DNA of 64,000 bases, taken from assembly GCA_943737045.1 (NCBI GenBank), contig CALSFV010000052.1:620001-684000 (forward strand), in the 5' to 3' direction. This document shows, one piece after another, positions 45,825 to 57,440 of this stretch. Origin of the DNA: Parapristionchus giblindavisi. Taxonomy: Eukaryota; Nematoda; Chromadorea; Rhabditida; Diplogasteridae. The position numbers were made by a program, and so were the translations under genes. The notes beneath the pieces were generated by a model. That model was not told where the DNA came from. It worked only from the letters and a program-made list of their open reading frames with translations, and made no database searches. Within the stretch, counting starts at the first letter, position 1; every line of letters begins with the position of its first letter.

Positions 45825-45880
45825 TCGATAGACCCTGAAATTCTCTCTGTATGCATGCCGGGAGCACCAAACACTACAAA
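45825..45880 (+). repeat. Right member of a direct repeat flanking the palindrome
   Basis: GATAGACCCTGAAATTCTC and GAGCACCAAACACT match 28908-28962 in order and orientation. It may be an LRR exon; the reading frame gives SSIDPEILS before a GT. Confidence 0.6.
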
Positions 45881-46180
45881 AAAATTTTCAATTTTTTTGA
45901 CAATAGTAATTTTTATTTTTTTCAGGTTGAGTATGTTGGGGGAAGCATTCAGAAACAACAGGGATCCATTGTGGCCTCTATTACGGTCAATAGACCTTTC
46001 ATACTCATTGGGCGTGAAAGGACGCGTTGAAGACGATGCAATAATGGAAGAAATCATCAAACGCCATACGAATCTCGAATATATTGATATATCAGGCAAG
46101 TAAATCCTCTCAATGGAAGCACCAAACTATACGGAAGATATTCTGAATTTGACCCATATGGCATGTAAGGTGAGGGATGA

Positions 46181-46269
46181 CCAAAAGTAGTTTCAAAAGT
46201 TGCTGGTGTTCCTATCGATTTTCCGGGTGTGATATGTTGACTCAGCAACTTTTGAAACTACTTTTGGGA
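46181..46269. repeat. Short fold-back
   Basis: CCAAAAGTAGTTTCAAAAG and CTTTTGAAACTACTTTTGG are near-perfect inverse ends around a 45-bp centre. It lies in the damaged part of the LRR gene. Confidence 0.8.
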
Positions 46270-47258
46270 ATAATGCCCCGTACATGCCCATATCGGTCGA
46301 TTTCAGAATCTCCTCTGTATAGACCTGTGCTTCCCTTGTCAGATGCAACCATTGTATCCTAATTTATCCATTATCAAGTCCGCCCATTCTGGAGGTTCTC
46401 ACCGATTTTCCCAACAACAGTGAAGATCGCCAACGGAGCGAGTATGAGGAAGTTGATGAATTCGCTAAGAATGCCCAGAACTCCTTCGTCACTATTCTTT
46501 TCATCTATTCAATCGTTTGATCTGATCGCGTCTAGAATACCGGTACTAAGGAATTTTATAAATCTGATTAATGTATATAAACATATTAATGTAGGTATGC
46601 ATAAGCAAGCACAATACAGTATCAAACATAGAGATGAATTGCACGTTTTTTTAGAAAATTGAAGTTTTTTTTAATAATAATTAATTCCTTTCAGGAATAT
46701 TATGATGAACTTAGTACAGACGATCTCAACGAAATATTAAGAACAATTGAGAGAATCGACAAGATTATTCCCCCTTGGGAAGAAAGTATTCGAGAAAACG
46801 CTAGGACTATCGTACAAGTGATGTGCAGGTATTTAAAAAGCTGTTCAAAGGTCGCGAAAAGAAAAAGATGCGAGAGTGTGTAAAATTAGGAGAGTTTTCT
46901 CTGATTTTCCTTTCCTTTTATGACTTTTGAAAAGAGCTGATCATAGGATCTCCTATACCTCCTTTGGGAGTATGTTTCAACAAAATGTATAATTTCAGTA
47001 AGAACGTTTTCCGACTGGAACCTCAACTTCTGAGTAGATGTCTGACTGCTCTCGATTACGCAAGCAACTTGCCAAAAGTAAACTTTGCTGATTCAAATCA
47101 AATAATTCAATTTAAAAAATACATGTAATTCAGTTGCGAAACATGGTCACGAACAAGGATTTACTCGACTATTGCGTATTGGATTACGTGGTTTATTGTC
47201 GAGCTGCGTTCAGATATCGATTGAATAATATCAACGAACCGTGAGAAAACCTTCTTAT

Positions 47259-47518
47259 GCATCGTTACATTTGCCTTACGTTCCTACGCCGTAACCATAC
47301 ATTTTCGGCGCCCTCACCGGATTTTTTGTATAGTCGGCCATCTAGAAAAATCGTTATTTTTCGCCTAAATTGTAATCTTTCGCATAAAACTGAGCTTTAT
47401 ATAGCGGGTCGAACCTGAAAATGGGTCGGAAAATGTATGGCCGTAACCTCCACCGTAACGACGGAGACGCGGCGGAGGAGGTTACAGCGTAGGCACGTAA
47501 GGCAAATGTAACGATGCT
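47259..47518. repeat. 260-bp fold-back element in an intron
   Basis: The ends ATGCATCGTTACATTTGCCT and AGGCAAATGTAACGATGCT, with inner GTAACC/GGTTAC and ATACATTTTC/GAAAATGTAT pairs, mark a non-autonomous element between two exons of the LRR gene. Confidence 0.8.
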
Positions 47519-48021
47519 CTACGATCTGCTCTCATTACTAACTATTTCTGGACTCACTTATGTTAATTGTTTAGATGTGTAACAAGGTCTGATCTTCTAA
47601 CAACGCTCATGCCTAAGCTGACTCTAGCAACGATGAACTCTCTGATGGGCGATGTTAACCATGTCATTGGCCGACTAACAGTTATATTTGGCCAAGAAAA
47701 TATGGACAAGAAATATGCAGCGATAGCTGAGAATATGTTGGCTATCATTGTCGCTGTCACAGGTAATTAACTAGTTCTATATTGCATGTTATATAATATT
47801 TATACACCATATTTACATATTATATACAGGCCATTCTGAAGAGGTGTGTGTTGGGTTGTCTACTCGGAATGGCCTACAGTACATGCTTTGTCTATTTCTT
47901 CGCAAATCGAATATCTACTCAATGAAGATAACCGAATGTGTAAGTGTACATACGGAGAAATAAGTGCTATACAGGGAGCATAACACCTGAGAAGTTAAAT
48001 ATAACACTTCTCACTTCTTAT

Positions 48022-48229
48022 CTCTGGTATTTTGCCACTTAAAGTCTACTTAAACTTTCCCACTTTAAGTAGACTTTAAGTAAACTTAAAGTGAGACGTA
48101 AGTCTACTTAAAGTGGTGTGGTATACTGTAATGCATTTCGTCAAATGTTCTTTCACTTAAAGTTTACTTAAAGTCTACTTAAAGTCTGTGACGTAGTTTA
48201 AGTAGACTTTAAGTGGCAAAATACCAGAG
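48022..48229. repeat. CTCTGGTATTT-terminal MITE, copy 2
   Basis: Termini CTCTGGTATTTTGCCACTT and AAGTGGCAAAATACCAGAG. The interior is made of repeated (A)AAGTCTACTTAAAGT units in both orientations, so it can fold in several registers. Confidence 0.85.
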
Positions 48230-48694
48230 TATGCCCCGTGGATAGCACTTAGTTCTCGGTGTGTATCACTAATAGAACATTACAACAGACCCGAACTAGA
48301 CTAGCTGTCGGTCGCTACATCCGTTCCAGTTGGGAGCAAAAGTTTCCTTTATTTCTATATCAATAAATTTTGTAGTTCGTCAAAATTCTCAACAATATGA
48401 CTGCATCGATCGACAGAATATCAACTCACATCGCTGAAGAGCTGATCGAAGCCTTAGTGTTTGTCTTTTTTTTCAAAACTAAAAAATATCGAAAATTACA
48501 ATTTCAGTTCAAGTGTATCTGTAGATCGACTCGAATCTTTGTTTGCAAGTGGAGTTATCGAAAACGAATATGACGAAGACATGATTGATAAGGCAATATG
48601 GTCACTGATTCGTTCATTGAATCAATCATCGGATATTACTGCTGATCGATTAACGATCGCTGCGGTAAAAAGAAGAAGCAGTATTCAAAGTTAA

Positions 48695-49979
48695 TGATTA
48701 AACGATTAAATAAATAAAATATTAAACAACATCTCCTTATCGAACACAGTTTATCTTTTCGCTTATACTGATGACGATGCATTAATTTTTTTATTCGCTT
48801 ATTGTTAGCTATGGGTTTTTGCTAAATGTTTTGTATAGTTTAGTTCTACTATTGGAGTACATGGATATGACAAAAAGATTTGATAGAGTTTTACGATTCT
48901 GTGTTTTATTGGGAAAAGTTGAAAGCAGATAAAAAAATAAACAATCATACAGACAAACATGTTTTCATTTTCAATATAATTATATACAATATATATACAA
49001 TATATATACAATATATATACAATATATATACATATACAATTATATATATACAATTATATATACAATATATATACAATTATATACAATAATACAATATAAA
49101 TATAATATAATCATAGAATATAATTATTATTTTTATTTATTTAATTTCACTACCCATTATTGGAGAGGGGGTGCAGCCTTTGCATTCCCTAATCTTTACA
49201 TTCGAACATAGGCGCTGTGAGTCATGGCTACGGTCCATCATAGATCAATAGCCCTGTTCATTCAGTCATCCTATCCTACTCTGTGCTTTCCTCTCACTCC
49301 CTGCTAATATACATCGTTGATCAACACCGAGCCTTCTACACTTCACCCACAGAGACTCAAGATATAACAAAATATAACAACAATGTTGTTGATTGTGTGC
49401 ACTATTTCGTTGCTGAACTAGGGATAATTTTAACAGGAATGACTAATGGATCGTGCGTGGAATCACAAACATACTAATATATCTACAACAATGTCTAGTC
49501 GACGCAATTTAGTAATATTACTAATAATTTAGTAATAGAATTTAGTGATAGCAATAGAGCAACGAGGTGACTATATGTAAAAGATTTCGCTTACTTCACT
49601 TGAGCATTGATTGTAGTGAATTTCCCATTTGCATATGTTAAGAATTGTTCACCGTTTACCTGTTTTCATATTTCAAAGATATCCGTTACTTCACTATTCG
49701 GTATAACTAGTCTTATTTTACTTAAAATATCGCATAAATTTGTCAATTCAAACTAATTTCCAGCTACAGGTTGTATGGATTTCCTTGTGAAAGAGACCAT
49801 TGAAGGAGCAGGATATCAGTTTCGAATCGACAAAGGCACATGAACTATATTATTCATATTTTTACTCATTTTAGATTCTATTTTTCATATTTTTACTCAT
49901 TTTAGATACTATTATTCATATTTTTTCTAGTTTTAGATATTATTATTATTTATATTTTTTCTCATTTCAACCGTTTCAG
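48695..49979. other. Spacer with no confident exon
   Basis: AT-rich, with the satellite-like stretch above. A short open segment at 49775-49845 (MDFLVKETIEGAGYQF) follows a good acceptor (TTTCCAG at 49763). It has no workable GT donor into the next exon, so I could not join it to the coiled-coil gene. Confidence 0.45.
48950..49125. repeat. ATATATACAAT satellite-like stretch
   Basis: About 10 repeats of an AT-rich 9-13-mer around ATATATACAA. The open frames across it (Tyr/Ile-rich) are not genes. Confidence 0.85.
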
Positions 49980-51527
49980 ACACGACCATATTTGTCCAAT
50001 CTTTGCCCGAAAAGGCTCTTCATTGGAAAATAAAGTAAAAAGTTATTTCAAACGCGATCTATCAATACTGTTTCAGAGAAAAGAACGTCAAAATGGTTAC
50101 GAATTGGTACAAAATCTTTGGAGTTTTCGAAGGAAAGTTGTACTTTCAGCAACAGGTAAGATCTATTTTTATTTAAATGAAAATTACTTTTCTCAAATTG
50201 AGGAAGAAGTCAATACTGTTTTTCGAGCTGAACATTCGGATGATGACATCGTCGTGGCTGAATTATTTGAAGTATGTATTTTTTTCCCTTCATTGTTACT
50301 GTTTTTTTTCAGATCGAAGAAAACGTGAAATTCTTGTTTATTGATGAACTTACTCACTATTTCATTGAAAAAGAAGGAAAATCATGTGCAATCCCGATTA
50401 ATGAAGATTATCGAACCTCAGAAGGCATTCAACTAGCGATATCGATTGATGAACTAGCCACAGCGACAGGAATTGCAGTCTATGAGTGAGTCTTTCAGTA
50501 TTTTTTACTGAATATTTTGCTCTACACTTTCGCTGAACAGGGAAGGTTGGCGGATAGGTTAATGTTCTCTTGAGAAGATCATTTCATAGAAATCAACACT
50601 TTATTACTCTATTTCTTTCAGAGAAATGTTGTTCATTGGCTCAAACAAAGATAAGGGAAAGAGTAAAGGGTATATTCGTCGTTATGTGAAGGATTCAGAG
50701 TATTTTGATGAAGTAAATGAACTACCTGATTTTGTACGTTTCCATTTAATGGCAAATGTTAAAGGCACACAACGAGCTAATTTAAATCTCTGGCAACACT
50801 CTCTCGCTTTCTCTGTCTGCGAGACAACGTGGCCAGTGCGGCGAGTTAAATTAGCTAGGGGTGTGTCTTTATTAACATTGCACTTATGATCACTCAAAAA
50901 ATCGGATTTCATAAGTAGAACATTTTCAGCCCCCATCATCAAAGTGTTACGTCTGTAATAATATTATCTTTTATTTTTCTCTCAAGAATTCGCTGGTTTC
51001 TATTGATGCGAACACTCTTGCAGTGAAAGTTTTCCAAACGAAGTACGTTTTTTAAAGTTTTGATGACCAACACCCTGGAAATTATGTAATTAGCATATTA
51101 AAAAATCTGCTTAAATATTCTTAGTTTGGCGAAGGGATGTCGTTTTGTCGAACTTTCGGAAAACGAATTGCTCATCGTTCAATCAGATCCAGCTCTGTCA
51201 CCTGTGAAATTGATGAAAATGCGATTCGTTGAGAACGTTTTCAAGGTTATCATTTATCATTTTGTGGATAAAATATTGCTTCACTCTACAGAGAGCTGAG
51301 CTAGCAAAGAAGGTTGAAGAGCTTGAACAGCAACGGCGACAAGAAAGTGCGAAATGTAAAGAGTTGGAGAAGCAATTGAAGAAGAACGAGACTGAAGCGA
51401 AGATGGAAATGGATAGTCTGAAAGAAAAGTATGCAAGAGTACTAATACTGGTAAGATTACTATTTTCAAGTATGAAGAATAATGATTGGTCTCGTTTCAG
51501 ATTGGGAAATGGAAGTCGGCAACATAA
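49980..51527 (+). CDS. Unrecognised protein with C-terminal coiled coil (5' end unresolved)
   Basis: In-phase exons: 49980-50155, 50207-50271, 50313-50485, 50622-50733, 50987-51042, 51125-51245, 51292-51450 and 51501-51527. Phases agree from the first listed exon to the TAA. The 51-nt intron after 50155 could also be read through, since the frame stays open. The N-terminal exon holds an HDHICPIF segment that might be part of a zinc-binding or B-box-like site. The middle is mixed alpha/beta. Residues from exon 51292-51450 form a clear coiled coil (AKKVEELEQQRR, KELEKQLKKNE). I do not recognise the family. The AG/GT signals are good but no start codon was fixed; a 5' exon phased two into the codon is needed. 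A MITE sits in the intron at 50734-50986. Confidence 0.6.
50759..50873. repeat. TA-type MITE copy
   Basis: Ends TTAAAGGCACACAACGAGC and TAGGGGTGTGTCTTTA, complete inner palindrome; intronic. Confidence 0.85.
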
Positions 51528-51966
51528 TGAAACTAAGCTATCAATGTATATTGATTAATGATGTGCTAATCTTTGGTTTACACTAGCCCATTTGAAATAC
51601 CCGTTTTGGAGCGGATCATTACTAATTGTTATTATATACATATTTGTGAGATTAAATAAATATTTCTCAGAATTTTTTTACCTCATGTTTTCTAAAATTG
51701 AAGAATTTAAAGTGATATTGAGTGAAGCTACTCTCGCGACACACAGGGAAACATGTTTTAAAAGATCGCTACTAGAGTTGTAATACACTGGGCACAAGAA
51801 ATCTGGCGTAATATATTTAAAACTTTTTGCGATAGTGAGTTGAAATTCAAATCCTTTCGAATACAAAAGATGAAAGCAGAAATGAATTCGATTAAGAATG
51901 ACTTCGTCTGTTTTGTCTTCTCCGTTGGCATTTCCATTCACAGACTATTTAAGAAGGAGATGAACA

Positions 51967-54170
51967 ATGCATTGTCTTAACTTGACTATGAGGATTCTTA
52001 TCTTACTTCTTAATTTGGGATTTATCTTCGCCTATAAACCCTGTTCACTACATGGTTCGTTCTAATCTTATACTATTCAAACCTGAAAAAAAAGCCCGTT
52101 CTCGTCTGGCTTTTGATGTATCTTGGGGTTATAATGTATCTTACGATCCACAAATATGGAAAATAAATGATCAAAAGTGGTTAGAGCGAGAGAGGACAAG
52201 AAAATTACTTTTCTTTTTTTTCTTAAATTCTCAATCTTTTAAGCGAGAATTGTGAATGTATCTTGCATTTCCGCAAATGCAAATGATCTACGTTGAAAGT
52301 GTTATCTTTTATGCTCCCAAAGTTAACAAAGTGGGACTGTGCTTGAGTCACTTTAGAGAACTCCAAAGGGATGTCCGCAAGATGTCTAATTTCAGACTGT
52401 CAAGCTTGCGGTTCCATAGATGTGAAAGCAGATGGAAATTGTCCCTTATCTGGATATGATTGCGATGATGAAGACAGTGAAAAGGTCACTGTTGACAGTG
52501 AGTCGAACGATTAAATTCAATATCGATTAGTTTTTATTTAATTTAGTGAAAAAGGGTTGCAGCGGAGGCGAAGGAACTTGTGCCCAGCTCAAATGTATAG
52601 GAGAAGGCTATGAATTATCATATGAAGGAGATATTGTACGCAATGTAAGAATAACTTTATTTATGATATTTGGATATATGGGTTTCAGAAAGTAAAAAAA
52701 AAACTAATTGCAAGACAAAAAATACAGAATGAAAACATTAGTACATATATAATACTGCACAACAGCGAGGTTGAAAATGTAATATCGAAAAGAAGTCAGG
52801 AAAAGAATTTTGAATTTTTACTTTAGATTACCTGTCGTGATAAGAAATGGTACATCAGCGAGGATTTGATCACCGAGGCAACTTCAGTTGTCTGTGCCAG
52901 ATGTATGTTCATTATCATCATTCCATTTACATATCATATCACCATATATCATCACTGTTATCCCGTTAGGTAATGTAGGTCCGAAGCAAATATTAGACCG
53001 TCCACATTGCATTGACCTCGAATTATCACTGACCTAGCAATGATCTCCCTCAGGAGTTCGTGTTTCTTGAATAACGGAATAACATTACGTTTTACTTTCA
53101 TCTTATCCAAACATGCCATCATGATAAGATTAATCATTCAGCTTGCAAGAAAGGCGTTTGTCCGTCGTCTAAACCCGGCGTATCTGATTTCGGGAATCTG
53201 ACAATAGAAGATGTGTCTTCATCTCCTTGCACAACTGCTACGTGCTCATCAGGTTTATAATATCTAATGAAATCAAAATTTGGCAATCAATATTATAGGC
53301 AATTACTACTCGATCAGTGAGGATAATATGACTACACCGTTCGATACAACAAAATTGAGTTGCACCGGGAGCGGAGAATGGAAGGACGACAATAATGTTA
53401 AGTATCGATACGTCATGTGCCAACTCGATTGTTCGAAATCTCCTGCTGGTGAACTTGTACCTGCCAGCTTTACCGGTGACAAGCCTTCCTGTCCGGACGA
53501 ATATATTCTCACTCTTCAAACAGAAAATAGTGGAGACATTGTGAGCATCTACACCGTTTCTATTATCAACTTGATTCCATATATGTAGAATGGAGGTAGT
53601 ATCAAATGTGAAACATACAAATGTAAATAGATATATAGAGGGGTGAGACCAATAATAGATGGGCTAACTGTTAGATGAGTGATGAACCTACAATACAAAA
53701 CAATACAACGTGAATGTTTGGAAGTCTCAGTCTGGGTCGATTTATGTATTGTGTCCGTAATCAAACAAATTAACTGAATATTCTATTTTAAGCCAACCCT
53801 TTCACCGAAATGTGCGGGATCTGGATTGTGGAAAAGTGATTTTAACGATACTTACACCGCATCAAGCATCGGCTGTCGACAATGCGATGTTCCCGATCAG
53901 GAGGGCGGCATGGACAACTCAATGCGACTCAAGAATTGCATTTATTCTTGCGGTGACCTCGAGCAAGTTCTGAAAGCGCAATTCGATCAAGAAACCACAT
54001 ACACTGCGGTAAAAAATATACAATCTCCAGAAAAGCATAGTATACTTTTTGTTCAGGTTCCTGGAAACAAGCTCTATCGCTACTTCCCACCGACTGGCGA
54101 ACCATACTATGTAGACACAGATCTGCATGGACCGTATTCTGGAAGTGCGATTGCATGTTCATACGAATAA
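51967..54170 (+). CDS. Secreted cysteine-rich protein, 348 aa, 8 exons
   Basis: Exons 51967-52054, 52396-52497, 52547-52644, 52827-52902, 53142-53252, 53299-53540, 53793-54008 and 54057-54170. All phases agree and sum to 349 codons with TAA. The first 22 residues are a signal peptide (hydrophobic RILILLLNLGFIFA core). The start could also be the in-frame ATG 21 bases on. No later membrane span is present. The mature part has about 20 cysteines arranged in loose, repeated groups of C-x2-C and C-x5-C type (for example DCQACGS, CKKGVCPSS, CRQCDVP), plus acidic stretches. It is presumably secreted and disulfide-bonded. I recognise no named domain; nematode genomes hold many such orphan secreted families. 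Coding potential is strong because eight exons keep one frame. Confidence 0.85.
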
Positions 54171-54292
54171 GCACAGAGCAAATCTTTCTTCTTCGATGTG
54201 GATAAAAGTTGCTAATGAAGTTTGACACTCTCACAAAGATGTTAACGAAAAGAGATTCAGCATGCGGATATTTCTAAAATCCTTCAATGAAT

Positions 54293-54366
54293 TATCTCGC
54301 TTTCATTGACTACTAGAGAACGTTGACAGAGTGGAGCGTAAAATTACATTGTGGTTTGCTTCTAAT
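54293..54366. repeat. Degenerate TA-type MITE
   Basis: Only the right part of the core (CTCGCTTTC...CTACTAGAGAACGTTGACAG, then GTAAAATTACATTGTGGTTTGC) is recognisable. Confidence 0.5.
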
Positions 54367-54423
54367 CTGGTGGAGAGTCAGGATTGTTATATAAAATGTT
54401 GCATTATTTTTAGCTCGCGCGTA

Positions 54424-56403
54424 CTCTGGTATTTCAAGACTTAAGACATCGGCTCAGTGAGATTCCAGGAAGTGCCGGACATCGACCTCACCGATTTGGC
54501 GCAAAATATTTTTATGGATACCCCCATGGACCCCCATCACAAAATGGGTAATCATTTGGACTGGTTCCTTGAAACACAGATGTGGCGGGTTTTCGAATTT
54601 AGAAAACTCGATTTTCACCGAAAAAAATGGAGCGATATAGGACCAATGTTAGTGTCGATTAATTATAAGTATAAATAGACAACAAAAACTGGCTATACGA
54701 CGGTCCAGAGATCCGATCGCAAACTGATTTTTTTACCTCCTCAAAACATTCTAAAATTAATTAAAATTTTAAAACAAAAAATTGCAGTCCAATTTTTGCC
54801 TCGTCGTATAGAGCAAAAAAATCCGCGTCGAATAAGGGAAAAAATCAAAAATCGAAGGACCAGTCTTTTGAGATAAATGGACCTGATGTTGACCCGAAAA
54901 TATTTTTGCTTTCAAACCAACTCATGTTTGTACTCATATTGAAGAGCTCGTCGAGTAGAACAACTTTCATGTTGAACGGTTTGACTGAAACTCATGTACA
55001 AGAGAAATACATGAATTAAGATTTATTGGATCCAAATCATTTCGATCGCTTGTATCTTGAGAACAAACGACTTTCATACAATACGACCTCGTCGAGCACA
55101 TCAAAAATGATGTGCTCGACGAGTTATTTAAAATGAGTATAAACATGGCAAGGATCCGACAACTTTTTTTCAAGACAATTTTCGAGTCCTTATTTTTCAG
55201 CATAACGGACTAAAAATTTTTTTCGTGAAACAACAAACTAAGTATGGATTTTTGAGTTCTACAATATAGGCGAAAGCATTTTGTGCACAAAAAATATTTT
55301 ACTATTGTTTTACTCAAACTTGTCTGAAAAACCATGTGAATAAAGTAAACTCATGTATTTCTCTTGTGCATGCGTTTCAAACAAAATGCTCAACATGAAA
55401 GTTGTTCTACTCGACGAGCTCTTCAATATGAGTACAAACATGAAGGGGTTTGAAAGCAAAAATATTTTCGGGTCAACTTCATTCATCTCAAAAGGGGGGT
55501 CCTTCGATTTTTTATTTTTTCCCTTATTCGACGTAGAATTTTTTGCTCTTTAAGATGAGGCAAAAACTGGACTGCACTTTTTTGTTTTAAAATATTTTAT
55601 TTTCTTTTACTCAAAATTAGCAGGAAAACGTGTGAAACTCTCTTGTACATGAGTATCAGACAAAATGTTCAACACGAATGTTGTTCTAATCGACGAGCCT
55701 TCAATATGAGTACAAACATGAAGGGGTTTGAAAGCAAAATTACTTTCGGGTCAACTTCAGGTCCATATATCTCAAAAGAGATACCCCTTTTTTTGATTTT
55801 TTTTCCATATTCGACGCGGAATTTTTTGCTCTATAAGACGAGGCAAAAATTGGACTGCACTTTTTTGTTTTAAAATTTTAATTAATTTTAGAATGTTTTG
55901 AGGAGGTAAAAAAATCAGTTTGCGATCGGATCTCTGGACCATCGTATAGCCAGTTTTTGTTGTCTATTTATATTTATAATTAATCGACATAACATTGGTC
56001 CTAGGTCGCTCCATTTTTTTCGGTGAAAATCAAGTTTTCAAAATTCGAAAAACCGCCACATCTGTTTTTCAAGGAACCAGCCAAAATAAATACCCATTTT
56101 GTGATGGGGCCCATGGGGGTATCCATAAAAAATTTTTGGGCCAAATCGGTGAGGTCGATGTTCGGGGTCACTGGCACAGCCCTCGAATCTTACTGAGCAG
56201 GTGTCTTAAAGTCTACTTGCACTTTCACTTTAAGTAGACTTGTAAGTCTACTTAAAGTGTGACGTCACTACGTAAGTCTACTTAAAGTGAGACGCAAGTC
56301 TACTTAAAGTGAAAATGTGACGTCACTCACTTGAAGTTTACTTAAAGTAAACTTTAAGTCAGTGACGTATTTTAAGTAGACTGTAAGTTTTGAAATACCA
56401 GAG
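54424..56403. repeat. CTCTGGTATTT-terminal MITE, copy 3, split by an insertion
   Basis: The left end CTCTGGTATTTCAAGACTTAA and the right end (from 56206: TTAAAGTCTACTTGC ... TGAAATACCAGAG) together form one MITE of about 220 bp, like copies 1 and 2. It is interrupted at TTAA by the element at 54445-56205. Confidence 0.85.
54445..56205. mobile_element. TTAA-flanked fold-back element, copy 2 (about 1.76 kb), nested
   Basis: It starts GACATCGGCTCAGTGAGATTC and ends GAATCTTACTGAGCAGGTGTC, with TTAA on both sides inside a MITE. It is homologous along its length to 22140-23614 but longer. The extra length includes a partial internal duplication: the CGACGAGC...CAATATGAGTACAAACATGAA segment occurs near 55410 and again near 55695. 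No transposase frame was seen. Confidence 0.85.
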
Positions 56404-56661
56404 TAGCGCAACTGTTGTCATCTTGACCAGCCAATTTTCATTGCAGTTTTCACATAAAGCGATTAACACATCCTGACGATGATTTCTTTGCTGGTGACAT
56501 GGAGAAGAAATGATTCTAGACAATTGTATTAGTCGAGGGTGTACTTTATCCTTGCTAACCTGTACACCACCGGGGTTTTCAGGAACAGTAAAGGTTGAAT
56601 GATTAGATTTTTGAATTATTCGTAGAAATTTGATAAGACTGCACCACTTTATCAATCAATG

Positions 56662-56726
56662 ACCTTTATAATTGAAATCACAAAATTACAATGATTGTAC
56701 GTCAATAAAAAGAAGAATAAATATCA
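56662..56726 (+). repeat. Direct repeat with 61648-61712
   Basis: ACCTTTATAATTGAAATCAC, then AATTACAA/AATTGCAA, then CGTCAATAAAAAGAA are shared by both sites in the same orientation. Confidence 0.75.
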
Positions 56727-56845
56727 GGCATATTTCCTAAGAATTAACCAAAATCCACTGATTTACGGGGGGCGATCATTTGCACAACGATCATTTGCAC
56801 AACGGATCATAAATCGGTCGCGAGGTGGCGCAGGGCAACCAAAGT

Positions 56846-57384
56846 TGTACCATTGTAATCAGTGGGAGTGTACGGTATTGTGCTACCGTAACCGTCAGGA
56901 ATCGCGAACTGATTTTTTTCAGTGGACCCATGACCCGTTGAAATGACCCGTTCATGGTTGAAAATGACAAAAGTCGAAAAATTTATGATGACCCGAGGTC
57001 AAATACTAGTTTCCATTATATCAGTAGTGAGCCAACTTTTATCTTTCTGGAGACCGTAACCCGAACTACTGTGATCTAGCTACCGTAACCTGCAATATTA
57101 TAACGAAATGCAATTCAAATCCAGGTTTGATTAGATAGTTCGGTTTACGGTATCCATAAAGATAAAAGTTGGCTCACTATTGATATAATGGCAACTAGTA
57201 TTTGACCTCGGGTCATCATAAATTTTTCGACTTTTGTCATTTTCAACCATGAACATAAATTTTTCGACTTTTGTCATTTTCAACCATGAACCCCGGGTCA
57301 TGGGTCGACTGAAAAAAGTCAATTCGCGATTCCTGACGATTACGGTAGCACAATACCGTACACTCCCACTGATAACAATGGTAG
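56846..57384. repeat. 540-bp fold-back
   Basis: The left arm begins GTACCATTGTAATCAGTGGG and the right arm ends with the inverse (CCCACTGATAACAATGGTA). Inner pairs include AATTTATGATGACCCGAGGTC and CAAAAGTCGAAAAATTTATG. A small direct duplication of the CATTTTCAACCATGAAC segment (57239-57295) makes the right arm longer. Confidence 0.8.
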
Positions 57385-57440
57385 AGGGCATGACAGAAGC
57401 GCAACGTCAAATGCGCAACAGCACTTCCTTCAGCGCAAAC

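Larger units (their letters stand above)
45926..48694 (+). pseudogene. C-terminal half of the LRR gene, partly broken
   Basis: An LRR-like exon begins at 45926 (LRSIDLSYSL..., NLEYIDISGK). It meets an in-frame TAA at 46101-46103, beyond which the same frame stays open to a donor at 46169, suggesting a nonsense change. The stretch 46279-46560 shows coding-like sequence that changes frame. Clean exons follow: 46695-46828, 46999-47077, 47134-47240, 47575-47762, 47830-47939, 48376-48458 and 48508-48694. Phases agree from 46695 to the stop, and AATAAA lies about 20 bp downstream. This C-terminal part is all-helical (for example LMPKLTLATMNSLMGDV, AENMLAIIVAVTG), as expected for ARM-like repeats after LRRs in ZYG-11/ZER1 proteins. 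Family assignment is an inference. Alternatively this is a separate, intact gene starting after 46560. Confidence 0.5.
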
